The notes: generated by a model not told the origin, from the letters alone. Positions 1 through 6,793 are shown, counted from the first letter of the stretch. The stretch: DNA of 7,925 nt from an uncultured Saprospiraceae bacterium (GCA_938044055.1 CALIQO010000191.1:1-7925), one strand, 5' to 3'. A program made the numbers and translations.

Positions 1-507
1 TATGAATAAGATTTCTTCCGGTCTACAATTTAAAGATTGATTGACCATGGCATAGACGCGTGGATCTGGTTTATATCTCTTAATGGAATCCGCAGACATG
101 AATCCATCAAGTAGGTTTTCCAGGTTGTTGATCTGTATTCCTGATTTCAGCATACTGGGAGTACCATTCGATAATAGGAAGTGTGGAATATCTAATGCTT
201 TGCTTTGTTGTAAGGCAGGAATCACATCGTCATAGATGATAGGAGACATGTATAGACTACACAGAGCATCTACATGGTCAGATACAATGTTGTGTTTCCT
301 GCAACCATCTTCGATAACCTGAAGGGTTATTTTATCAAAAGATTTATAAGCTTGCATCAGACTGTATTGCCAGGTATAAGTGAGCTGGTGTTCTCTTGCG
401 TAAGCCAGGATTTCGTTAGCTTTGGGAATATTGAGAGCTTGGATCAGAGATGGATCTAAATTAAAAATAGTCCCAAATGCATCGAATGCTATGGCTCTGT
501 ATTTCAT
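1..507 (-). CDS. Type II haloacid dehalogenase-like HAD hydrolase, partial (C-terminus beyond left edge)
   Basis: An open frame starts at ATG 507-505 and runs without a stop to base 1, giving 169 residues; the rest lies outside the window. It belongs to the HAD superfamily, and the spacing fits L-2-haloacid dehalogenases, which use an aspartate nucleophile to displace halide from 2-haloacids. Visible motifs are FDAFGT with nucleophile Asp9 and Thr13, an AREHQLTYTW stretch whose Arg38 matches the substrate-carboxylate arginine, LLSNGTP (Ser113, Asn114), and KRYKPDPRVY (Lys146, Tyr152). The Ser-to-Lys and Lys-to-Tyr spacings of 33 and 6 residues equal those of the characterised Pseudomonas enzyme. 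The last motif (Ser-x-Asn-x-x-Asp) should follow just beyond the edge. No signal peptide is seen, so it is cytoplasmic. Its ATG overlaps the stop of the upstream protease gene (TGATG), implying translational coupling. The family call is firm; true dehalogenase activity rather than phosphatase activity is inferred. Confidence 0.85.
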   Translation of the reverse strand, partial: MKYRAIAFDAFGTIFNLDPSLIQALNIPKANEILAYAREHQLTYTWQYSLMQAYKSFDKITLQVIEDGCRKHNIVSDHVDALCSLYMSPIIYDDVIPALQQSKALDIPHFLLSNGTPSMLKSGIQINNLENLLDGFMSADSIKRYKPDPRVYAMVNQSLNCRPEEILFI

Positions 508-1883
508 CAATTTCTAGCAAGTTGCTTGGTAAGAATGGATCTTCCATTTTTACTTATATGCACCATATAGAGTCCTTGACTTAAATCAGATAGATTTAAC
601 TCTATAGATTTTTGATTACTGGGAATTAAAGATTGAACCAGTTCACCTGATAAAGTATAGAGCTGTATACGATATTCTGGAGTCCAGTTTTCATCGATGG
701 TAATCGTCGCTACCGATGAGGTAGGGTTAGGAGATACCGAAACAGAGAAATTGTTGATATCAACATCCTCGATACTTGTGGTTGTACTCTGGAAGGTCCA
801 GGATGTCCCATCAATATGACGGTGATTGTCTATTCGAAGCAGTTGAGTGGTGTCTTCTACAGAGACAGTTAATACATTTTCTCCTGACTCTGTCATTGAT
901 TCTTCTAATAACAACTCATCCACATTTCTGGCTACTTCTGTTCCATTCAGTTCCCAGATTACAGAGACAGTATTGGGGTCTGGAAGGATTAAGTCTAGCT
1001 CAAATGTTATCGGGTAGTCTGCATTTTCCAATTCTGCTTCAGAAGGATAACTTCCTTGATAAACTTCAACTAGGCTATGTATTTTTTCAATTGTACCCTC
1101 TATACACACAGAGCAAAATGGTCTACCTAATGCCCTCATCTTGCAATTTTCATGTGGCTTATACCAGGAGGCTGACATACCACTGCAACAGTGCTGATAA
1201 ATTCCTATTCCATTGTCTCCATACCAGTTCTTCCACTTAACATCCTCCGGTGAAGTTTCTGCAGTCATGTTGATGCCTTCTCTAGAAAATTGATCGCCTG
1301 CATAATACTCATCTATTAATCTCGCGAATGAATGCCCCAGCTCATGGATAGCAATTTCATTGGCACTGCCATTAGTAGATGATGTGGCAAGCCTTCCACC
1401 ACTACCGCCATAGTGAGGTGAATTAACAAGAACAATGACCTGATCGTAAGAAGGAAAATTGACAGCTAGAACATTATTGACTATACTGCCTTTTGTAGGA
1501 ACGAGCAGCCTGTGTATTCCGTTGAAATCGAAAGTCGACCCGAAAATGTTATTCACAGTAGCAACTGGAAAAGCGGGTTCTGAAACATCGGTCGCATCAC
1601 CTGGATGATTGGCACCACTCTCTTCAGAAATTGACTTAATAGCGATTACATTAAAGAAGTTCTTATATTCTTTATAAGGCGATTGTCTAAACAACTCATC
1701 TGTAAAAGAAGATGCATCTGCGATAAACTTATCTTGCTCACTAGATGTATACCCATCTGCTAGAATTACGTAATTGATATATATACTGGGATCACCTTGA
1801 TATATTAAAGTGTCCGATTCAAATTCCTGTGCCACAGAATGACTTGCCAGAAAACATATTATGAAGCCTACTAAATTACGCAT
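507..1883 (-). CDS. Secreted M64-family zinc metallopeptidase with T9SS C-terminal sorting domain
   Basis: The 458-residue product begins with a Sec signal peptide (MRNLVGFIICFLASHSVAQ, about residues 1-19). The catalytic domain spans about 30-270. It has the family-typical YVILADGYT opening near 38-45 and the zinc site HELGHSFARLIDEY, with His180, Glu181, His184 and Asp191/Glu192. A cysteine-rich segment follows (Cys232, 233, 247, 257, 260; ending FCSVC). Residues about 280-365 form a beta-rich, Ig-like stretch (VSVIWELNGTEV). Residues about 378-458 are a type A T9SS sorting domain (VSVSPNPTSS, then LYTLSGELV and LSQGLYMVHI). The protein should therefore cross the outer membrane by T9SS and be released or surface-anchored after tail removal. 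M64 is the IgA-peptidase family by name, but the substrate here is unknown. The gene starts 5 bp after the lipoprotein gene and overlaps the HAD gene by 1 nt. It has no M64 N-terminal beta-sandwich domain ahead of the catalytic domain. Confidence 0.93.
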   Translation of the reverse strand: MRNLVGFIICFLASHSVAQEFESDTLIYQGDPSIYINYVILADGYTSSEQDKFIADASSFTDELFRQSPYKEYKNFFNVIAIKSISEESGANHPGDATDVSEPAFPVATVNNIFGSTFDFNGIHRLLVPTKGSIVNNVLAVNFPSYDQVIVLVNSPHYGGSGGRLATSSTNGSANEIAIHELGHSFARLIDEYYAGDQFSREGINMTAETSPEDVKWKNWYGDNGIGIYQHCCSGMSASWYKPHENCKMRALGRPFCSVCIEGTIEKIHSLVEVYQGSYPSEAELENADYPITFELDLILPDPNTVSVIWELNGTEVARNVDELLLEESMTESGENVLTVSVEDTTQLLRIDNHRHIDGTSWTFQSTTTSIEDVDINNFSVSVSPNPTSSVATITIDENWTPEYRIQLYTLSGELVQSLIPSNQKSIELNLSDLSQGLYMVHISKNGRSILTKQLARN

Positions 1884-1888
1884 AGGTT

Positions 1889-2371
1889 TTAGATTGAGGT
1901 TCGTATAATTTCTTTATAAGTACCAGATTCTTCCATCAATTCTACCGATAGATATCTTGCATCTCCTGGCAAGAGCAACCTCGTTGATAATGTACCAGAA
2001 TCCGACTCTATTCTCTGTTTCATCAGATTGCCTTTATCATCGGCATATTCATATACAGATGATAAAGGGTTGTCTGCATATCCTCCTATTCCTATAGGTT
2101 TCTGATTTAAATCTAAAAATGTAAACCTGATGGTTTTTTCTTTGTGGTCTTCCATTCCTTTTTTAAGACTGCCTGCTACGACTGACTTATCCATAAGCTC
2201 ACCTATGACTTTTCCATTCTGTTTTTCAAGTTTAAAATTAGCAAACACCAAGTGAGGCTTTTCAGTATCCCACTGAGAAAAAGCCGGTTCATCTAAGGCC
2301 TTCGTTCCAGAACAGCCACTTACTGCGATTAAGGTTGTGAAAAGAAAAATCTTGTAGAAGGATACATGCAT
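1889..2371 (-). CDS. Small lipoprotein of unknown function, co-transcribed with the M64 peptidase
   Basis: The 160-residue product starts with a lipoprotein signal peptide (MHVSFYKIFLFTTLIAVSGC); the lipobox VSGC predicts acylation of Cys20. I chose ATG 2371-2369. A longer reading from TTG 2389 adds six residues (MINQLY) but overlaps the candidate promoter. I do not recognise the mature domain with confidence. It is about 140 residues, rich in alternating hydrophobic and polar segments typical of beta strands: HLVFANFKLE, KTIRFTFLDLNQ, STRLLLPGDARYLSVEL. There are no cysteines after Cys20, no membrane span and no catalytic motif. The pattern GGYAD...VYEY...TRLLLP...YLSVEL resembles, by eye, the N-terminal domain of Bacteroidota M64 peptidases, and the M64 gene follows after 5 bp. 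This suggests an accessory or tethering role, but it remains a hypothesis. Confidence 0.8.
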   Translation of the reverse strand: MHVSFYKIFLFTTLIAVSGCSGTKALDEPAFSQWDTEKPHLVFANFKLEKQNGKVIGELMDKSVVAGSLKKGMEDHKEKTIRFTFLDLNQKPIGIGGYADNPLSSVYEYADDKGNLMKQRIESDSGTLSTRLLLPGDARYLSVELMEESGTYKEIIRTSI

Positions 2372-2386
2372 GTAAAGTTGATTTAT

Positions 2387-2415
2387 CAAGATTATTGCTC
2401 TACTTTAATTCTCAA
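2387..2415 (-). promoter_or_regulatory. Candidate Bacteroidota promoter for lipoprotein-M64-HAD unit
   Basis: On the minus strand TAATCTTG at 2394-2387 matches the TAnnTTTG -7 box at five of six fixed positions. A TTG at 2415-2413 lies 18 nt upstream, within the usual range for the -33 element. Transcription would start near 2381, leaving a leader of only about 10 nt before ATG 2371. A 6-bp inverted repeat (AAGTTA, 7-nt gap, TAACTT; 2414-2432) overlaps the -33 element and could be an operator. With one mismatch in the key box, the call is tentative. Confidence 0.35.
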
Positions 2416-2433
2416 GTTAACAACGATAACTTT

Positions 2434-2456
2434 AAAAACTAAATTATACGGTTTAG
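2434..2456 (-). terminator. Weak stem-loop plus T-run after the alpha/beta hydrolase gene
   Basis: Reading the minus strand, CTAAA (2456-2452), an 8-nt loop and TTTAG (2443-2439) form a short AT-only stem followed directly by TTTTT (2438-2434). It lies 46 nt past the stop of the alpha/beta hydrolase gene and before the lipoprotein promoter, where a terminator is expected. The stem is only 5 bp and AU-rich, so it may be chance. Confidence 0.3.
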
Positions 2457-2501
2457 AAGTGAATTAAAGTCCTGGATAAGTGGAAGTAAATTATAACCCA
2501 T

Positions 2502-3038
2502 TCATTGAGCAGATGGAGTTATCCACTTCCATACTTCATCTCCCATATATAGATCGTGATCATGATTGGTCATCATGATAGGCTTAATATTGAAATTTTT
2601 AAACCAGTCTGTTTTAGGGGCATATGGATCTTCCGATCCGAAAACAACTTTTAAATTGCAAGATGGTTTAGAAGTTTCATACCTCAGTCTAGTGGAGGAT
2701 ATCGTTATGAGTTTAGTTACTTGGAGCCCCTCCAGACAAGCCCTCCAAGCGATGACTCCACCTACGCTACATCCGATAATAAGATCGGCTTCTTTTATAT
2801 TGTGGATAAGATTGTCAACGGCTTTATCTATACCATTATCTAGAAAGGCATTGTGGATTTCTTCTTGGTTATTAATGGATGAATCTATACCTGCAAGTGT
2901 AGTTGCATCAAGTATAGTGACAGTATAATGTGGACTTAATTTTTCTCTATATTTCTCCCACCATGAAGAAGACCTATGGCCCCATAGATCAGAAATTACT
3001 AGAGCCAGAGGTAGTTTATTATTGCTTTCTTCTGACAT
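2502..3038 (-). CDS. Small alpha/beta-fold hydrolase
   Basis: The 178-residue cytoplasmic protein has a minimal, lidless alpha/beta-hydrolase layout. The first strand is LPLALVISDLWG (9-20), with an HRSSSWW stretch at the position where the oxyanion-side loop normally lies. The nucleophile elbow is IIGCSVGGVIAW with Ser91. The acid is probably Asp137 in VVFGSEDPYAP, and the base is His159 or His161 in TNHDHDLY. The order and spacing (Ser91, Asp137, His159/161) fit a complete catalytic triad in a shortened fold, as in small serine hydrolases of the RBBP9/YdeN size class. The substrate cannot be read from sequence. There is no signal peptide. ATG 3038-3036 lies inside the end of the TonB-domain gene (20-nt overlap), so the two are probably co-translated. 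The first strand begins eight residues in, which supports this start. Confidence 0.85.
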   Translation of the reverse strand: MSEESNNKLPLALVISDLWGHRSSSWWEKYREKLSPHYTVTILDATTLAGIDSSINNQEEIHNAFLDNGIDKAVDNLIHNIKEADLIIGCSVGGVIAWRACLEGLQVTKLITISSTRLRYETSKPSCNLKVVFGSEDPYAPKTDWFKNFNIKPIMMTNHDHDLYMGDEVWKWITPSAQ

Positions 3039-3765
3039 TGAGAAGATTCACATTGCAATTCTGCATATTTCCGACTAGAAGAACTTTCTCTTGCTTTACC
3101 GTGGTTCCATCAGGATAAGTTGCCGGAATCCAGGTAGACATGTTGCATATGGTTTCCTTTAGCAGCTTATCGGTTTTTTCATCTTCAGTAGATTGAAAAA
3201 CATGTATATCTTCTAAACCGCCTTCTTCATTCACAATAAATTTTACAGCTCCGAATGTCCATTCTGTGAACACATCTTTTTCTAATTGAGCAATTACATT
3301 TTCCTTTAAAAATTGCTTAAGCGATTCTTCGCCTCCAGGATAAGCAGCTTCAATCTGTGGGTTGATCATAAAAGTAAAAGGATATTCTTTTACCTCATTG
3401 TATGACAGATTATTATCTGGATAGTACTTTACCACAACAGAAACATCAGACCCAAGGTCTGCATTTTCAATAATTTCTTTTTGACGAGGTGTAAGGGTAT
3501 GGTTTTTTCCTGAAGCTTTTAATGTTTCTCCATTGTGGATTGTAGTAACCTCCATTCCTACATATTCTTTCACCCATGAATTTTTATAAAACTCATTGAG
3601 ATCTGCAATCGTCTCCGCATCCTTAAAGACCTCCATAGATATAGATAGTGGCTTATACACAGTATTTATATCATAATCTATTCCTTCTTGATTGGTTTCT
3701 TGAGCACAGACACTTTGTGACAGCATAAATAAAGAAGAGAGTAATAAAATGAAGGTAGGTTTCAT
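3019..3765 (-). CDS. Periplasmic TonB C-terminal-domain protein (non-canonical TonB-like)
   Basis: With ATG 3765-3763 as start the product has 248 residues and a clean signal peptide (MKPTFILLLSSLFMLSQSVCAQ, cleavage near 22). A frame open to ATG 3834 would add 23 residues but overlaps the -7 box at 3807-3814, so the shorter form is preferred. Residues about 45-135 form a domain often seen ahead of TonB domains in Bacteroidota (DLNEFYKNSWVKEYV, then LTPRQKEIIENADLGSDV). Residues about 139-231 are a TonB C-terminal domain: EAAYPGGEESLKQFLKENV, then FGAVKFIVNEEGGLEDIHVF and TWIPATYPDG. Classical TonB has an uncleaved N-terminal anchor that contacts ExbB/ExbD and a Pro-rich spacer; neither is present here. 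It therefore probably does not transduce energy and may bind TonB-box-like or cell-wall partners. The C-terminus carries a short basic tail (VRRKQ) that is also the overlap with the next gene. Confidence 0.85.
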   Translation of the reverse strand: MKPTFILLLSSLFMLSQSVCAQETNQEGIDYDINTVYKPLSISMEVFKDAETIADLNEFYKNSWVKEYVGMEVTTIHNGETLKASGKNHTLTPRQKEIIENADLGSDVSVVVKYYPDNNLSYNEVKEYPFTFMINPQIEAAYPGGEESLKQFLKENVIAQLEKDVFTEWTFGAVKFIVNEEGGLEDIHVFQSTEDEKTDKLLKETICNMSTWIPATYPDGTTVKQEKVLLVGNMQNCNVNLLNVRRKQ

Positions 3766-3806
3766 ATTTATATAATTTAATAAAACGAACGATTTATTGA
3801 TCACTC

Positions 3807-3814
3807 CAAATATA
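3807..3814 (-). promoter_or_regulatory. -7 box (TATATTTG) upstream of TonB-domain gene
   Basis: The minus strand reads TATATTTG at 3814-3807, a perfect match to the Bacteroidota -7 consensus TAnnTTTG. Transcription would begin near 3800, leaving about 35 nt of leader before ATG 3765. No TTG occurs at the usual 17-23 nt spacing; the nearest (3845-3843) is 28 nt away. The position separates this unit from the ABC operon that ends at 3888 and argues against a start at 3834. Confidence 0.55.
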
Positions 3815-3887
3815 CGCCCTAAGAGCCATTTCATGTGTTAAGCAATTGTAAAATAGTGTAAAAAACCAACATTTGCGTAAGCGGAAC

Positions 3888-4697
3888 CTAGTGTATAGGT
3901 CTTCTAGTTTCCAGTATAGTAGCTAGGCTTATCATAATAACGAACCATACAATGCTACTAATTTCAAAATTACTCAACCATCCGTCACCAGGGAATGTTC
4001 TATGATCTGTTATGAACATTTCTAAATCCTGAGCGATTAGAGGAATAGAGTATGGGAAGTATGTATTTAAGCTGAAATCCATGGCTACCAATATAATTCC
4101 TAGAACGAAACCTATAATCCCTATTATAATAGGAAGCATAAAATTCTTGAATCTCATGCTGAGAAAGATATGAACACCGATCACTCCCAATCCAGATATC
4201 AATCCATGAGCTAAGATCGATAGAGTTTCTTTCCATGGGATGGAATAATATGAGAATTCGTACTCAGGGCGGATGAAATTTAAGATATGACCAGATACGA
4301 TCATTGCAACAATAAGAATAGAAATTCCTATTAAAATGAAAATGAATAGGGTAAATACTTTTAGAAGAAAATAGTCTGCTCTACGGACAGGGTGTGTATA
4401 CATTATTTTCCATGCATCGGCCTTGTGCTCAACGAAAAAGAAGGCTGAGGTCAATAAAATAAATATAGGCCCTAAAAATAATGCTGTCCATATTTTATGT
4501 GCAGCAGAGAAATAACGTCCCCATGGATTCTGATTGATTTCTCCAAGTGCATTTCCATCGGTATGGTGACCTATATATACGAAACAAGCAATCATAATTC
4601 CGAACCCTAAGGTCAGTAACCAAGCTGGTGTCCACTTATACTTGATGAATTCTGATGTGATTAATGAAGGTAGTTTTCTAAGCATGGCTGTGGGCAT
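3888..4697 (-). CDS. ABC-2 type transporter permease (BcrB/lantibiotic-immunity class)
   Basis: The 269-residue integral membrane protein has about six hydrophobic segments: 25-43, 70-90, 109-135, 159-181, 187-206 and 246-263. A cytoplasmic amphipathic start (LITSEFIKYKWTPAW) precedes the first. This is the usual form of ABC-2 permeases that pair with BcrA-type ATPases, including peptide-antibiotic and lantibiotic immunity exporters. EHKADAWKIMYTHPVRRADYF between helices 2 and 3 resembles the loop in this family that couples to the ATPase. Two such subunits would combine with two ATPases (4678-5598) in the inner membrane. Its ATG 4697 overlaps the ATPase gene by 20 nt; a second ATG at 4685 (overlap 8 nt) is equally possible and would remove only MPTA. 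A purine-rich tract precedes 4697. The transported substrate is unknown. Confidence 0.87.
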   Translation of the reverse strand: MPTAMLRKLPSLITSEFIKYKWTPAWLLTLGFGIMIACFVYIGHHTDGNALGEINQNPWGRYFSAAHKIWTALFLGPIFILLTSAFFFVEHKADAWKIMYTHPVRRADYFLLKVFTLFIFILIGISILIVAMIVSGHILNFIRPEYEFSYYSIPWKETLSILAHGLISGLGVIGVHIFLSMRFKNFMLPIIIGIIGFVLGIILVAMDFSLNTYFPYSIPLIAQDLEMFITDHRTFPGDGWLSNFEISSIVWFVIMISLATILETRRPIH

Positions 4698-5598
4698 TTT
4701 CTTTTTCTTCGTGAGTCATTGTTAAGAATAATTCTTCTAGGTTATTCTCTACTTTTTTTACTTCATAGATATCGACACCAGCTGTAACCAGTTTCGATAT
4801 TATAGGCGGGATGTCATCGGCTTTCGATATTTCAATTGAAAGAAGATCATGTTTTTTAGAAATGGATTTTCCTGCGGCCAGAATTTCTATTGCTTTCTGT
4901 GGTTGTCCTACTTTTAAGGATAGAGAAAGATCTTTTTCTTTGACATTCTGAAGTTCTTCTATTGTTCCTTGAAATGCCATCTTCCCTTGATGCAGAATTC
5001 CAACATGGGTGGCCACCTTTTCTATTTCTGGAAGTAGATGACTAGACAGCATAACTGTTTTACCCATGTCTTGTAATTGCTGGATGGTAGTTCTCATTTC
5101 TATTATTCCCTTAGGGTCTAGCCCATTGGCAGGTTCGTCAAGAATCAGAAGTTTCGGGTCGTGAAGGAGTGCTATGGCGACACCGAGTCTTTGTTTCATA
5201 CCGGTGGAATATTTTCTGGTTTTCTTTTTTATGTGAGGAGTCAACCCCACTATGTCTAAAACTTCTTTAATCCTATTTCTTCCTACTCCATAGAACTTGC
5301 TATGGATGTGTAAATTATCCGTAGCATCTAAGTGGCCATAAAAGGAAGGTGCTTCAATCAAGGCTCCTACATGCTTTCTCTGAGAAGGACTATTATTACT
5401 TATTTCATTCCCATTGACTTGTATCGTTCCAGATTGCGGTTTTAACAGCTGAAGAATATTTCTGATTGAAGTTGTTTTTCCAGATCCGTTCATCCCCAGG
5501 AAGCCATATATAGAGCCATCAGGAACATGTATATTAAGGCCATTTAAAATGGGTTTTCCCCGCTCATAGGCAAATGTAAGGTTGTTGATTTCAATCAT
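4678..5598 (-). CDS. ABC transporter ATP-binding protein, BcrA/lantibiotic-immunity type
   Basis: The 306-residue ATPase has all core motifs: Walker A GMNGSGKTT (35-43), signature YSTGMKQRL (130-138), Walker B LLILDEP with Asp154 and Glu155, D-loop NGLDP (158-162), and switch His187 in LSSHLLPEIE. The Q-loop position reads GALIEAPSFYGHL (78-90), with Glu82 in place of glutamine. This 'E-loop' is known from lantibiotic-immunity and bacitracin-type ATPases, and it supports the subfamily call. After the nucleotide domain (about 1-215), a C-terminal extension of about 85 residues ends in NNLEELFLTMT, typical of this group. The His/Glu-rich tail (HEEKENAHSHA) overlaps the start of the permease gene. 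ATG 5598 overlaps the hydrolase stop as ATGA, implying co-translation. It energises the permease encoded at 3888-4697. Confidence 0.93.
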   Translation of the reverse strand: MIEINNLTFAYERGKPILNGLNIHVPDGSIYGFLGMNGSGKTTSIRNILQLLKPQSGTIQVNGNEISNNSPSQRKHVGALIEAPSFYGHLDATDNLHIHSKFYGVGRNRIKEVLDIVGLTPHIKKKTRKYSTGMKQRLGVAIALLHDPKLLILDEPANGLDPKGIIEMRTTIQQLQDMGKTVMLSSHLLPEIEKVATHVGILHQGKMAFQGTIEELQNVKEKDLSLSLKVGQPQKAIEILAAGKSISKKHDLLSIEISKADDIPPIISKLVTAGVDIYEVKKVENNLEELFLTMTHEEKENAHSHA

Positions 5599-6761
5599 GA
5601 TTTCATTTTTTTGTCATGGGCATTCTTTATAATGAGTGCTGCTTTTTTAATCATTCGTTCTGCGTTACCTCTTGTGTAATTAGTAGCAATGCTTGCATTT
5701 AAATTTGGTATGACGATGAAAGAACTTCCCCATAGACCTTTGTGCATATATGCTTCCATTCCATAAAGTGTAACCTTCCATATACCACTTCGATAATCTT
5801 TATATCTCGGATCATCTAGCGGGTTATAAGATGAGGCATAGCTGGTCGGAGCAATCATCTGAGCCAATGTTTCTTTCTTATCGAAAATATTTCCACTGAA
5901 TAACCCGTGTAAAAATTTAGAAAGATCACCTGTTGTGGATACAATTCCACCACCACCATAAAGATCCATAGAAGGGTGCCACTCAGTAGCATCAAGTCCT
6001 CGAAAATATCTGCTGACATAAGGAAGCCGATCTTTAGGAGCATCTTCTATTTCCTCCAGCCATGTAAGACTCATGCCGAGTTCATCATAGTTTAATAATG
6101 ACCTCAATGCTTGTCCTAGATTCATCCCCGTTTTTCTTTCAATAATTTCTCCTAGTAAGATGTATCCTGTGTCTCCATATCGATATCTTTCTCCAGGTTT
6201 ACCCACTGGTTTTCCCGTATCCATGGCTAGTTGTAATTGCTCTGTTCTCGTCCACACTTTCTGTGGATTGTTTCTGCATAATTCGACATATGTATTTCCT
6301 GCCATAGCATAATCATAGAGGCCACTAGTATGTGTTAAACATTGCTGGATGGTAATCTCATCAGTAGGATATCCCCCGTTCTTCAATATGGAATCATGTG
6401 CCGTAGAGATATGTGACGAAATATTTGAAGTAACATCTAGGCTATCCATTTCATGGAGTCTCCATATGGCTGCTGCCACGAAGGTCTTCGTCATGCTGGC
6501 AATCCGGAAGGGTTGATCCGAAGATAGTTTCATTTCTTCTTCTGTGTCGGAAAATCCTTCAGCTCCAGACCAATCGATGTCAAGCTCTGGGGTATATACA
6601 GACATGCTTACTCCCTTAAATTGTCCGTAACCTCCATCTAGGCTTTCTGGTAACAATGCTTGAAAAGCAGATGCAAAATCGCCATTATCTACTTCGGTCG
6701 ATGCGCCGGAACTGCAAGAAAGGAATATCGATAAGAAGCATAAGTAAAGTATGTTTTTCAC
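5595..6761 (-). CDS. Lipoprotein serine hydrolase, class C beta-lactamase / DD-peptidase fold
   Basis: From GTG 6761-6759 the product has 388 residues; no ATG is available. This start gives a compact lipoprotein signal (VKNILYLCFLSIFLSC, acylated Cys16). An in-frame TTG at 6776 would add five residues but lies almost at the predicted transcription start. The serine beta-lactamase-like (S12/class C) motifs are complete. They are SMTK (Ser89 nucleophile, Lys92) after FRIA, YGD (Tyr195, Asp197) inside YRYGDTGY, and HKG (His340, Gly342) inside YMHKGLWGSS. Ser-to-Tyr (106) and Tyr-to-His (145) spacings fit DD-carboxypeptidase R61-like enzymes. LTHTSGLYDY and GGGGIVSTTGDLSKFL are also typical. The family includes DD-peptidases, D-aminopeptidases, esterases and beta-lactamases, so the substrate is open. 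It should sit in the periplasm or at the outer membrane, and it is translationally linked to an exporter. Confidence 0.9.
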   Translation of the reverse strand: MKNILYLCFLSIFLSCSSGASTEVDNGDFASAFQALLPESLDGGYGQFKGVSMSVYTPELDIDWSGAEGFSDTEEEMKLSSDQPFRIASMTKTFVAAAIWRLHEMDSLDVTSNISSHISTAHDSILKNGGYPTDEITIQQCLTHTSGLYDYAMAGNTYVELCRNNPQKVWTRTEQLQLAMDTGKPVGKPGERYRYGDTGYILLGEIIERKTGMNLGQALRSLLNYDELGMSLTWLEEIEDAPKDRLPYVSRYFRGLDATEWHPSMDLYGGGGIVSTTGDLSKFLHGLFSGNIFDKKETLAQMIAPTSYASSYNPLDDPRYKDYRSGIWKVTLYGMEAYMHKGLWGSSFIVIPNLNASIATNYTRGNAERMIKKAALIIKNAHDKKMKS

Positions 6762-6785
6762 AGTATAAATTTTCAATTAATTAGG

Positions 6786-6793
6786 CAAAATTA
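6786..6793 (-). promoter_or_regulatory. -7 box (TAATTTTG) upstream of serine hydrolase-ABC operon
   Basis: The minus strand reads TAATTTTG at 6793-6786, a perfect TAnnTTTG match. Transcription would begin near 6780, about 20 nt before GTG 6761 and only a few bases before TTG 6776, which favours the GTG start. No TTG lies at the usual spacing upstream. The box lies in the 87-bp gap after the AraC gene, so the operon can be transcribed on its own. Confidence 0.55.

Noticed and set aside
776..1240. 154-codon plus-strand open frame
   Set aside because: It lies wholly inside the well-supported M64 peptidase gene on the other strand and shows no domain or signal of its own.
2566..2928. 120-codon plus-strand open frame
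   Set aside because: It is antisense to the alpha/beta hydrolase, whose catalytic motifs are clear; no independent coding evidence.
4000..4236. 78-codon minus-strand frame inside the permease gene, and a similar one at 5855-6043 in the hydrolase gene
   Set aside because: Alternative-frame shadows of genes with intact membrane segments or catalytic motifs.
3019..4697. Two gene overlaps of exactly 20 nt (3019-3038 and 4678-4697)
   Set aside because: The sequences are unrelated and the permease may start at 4685 instead, so the equal length looks like coincidence.
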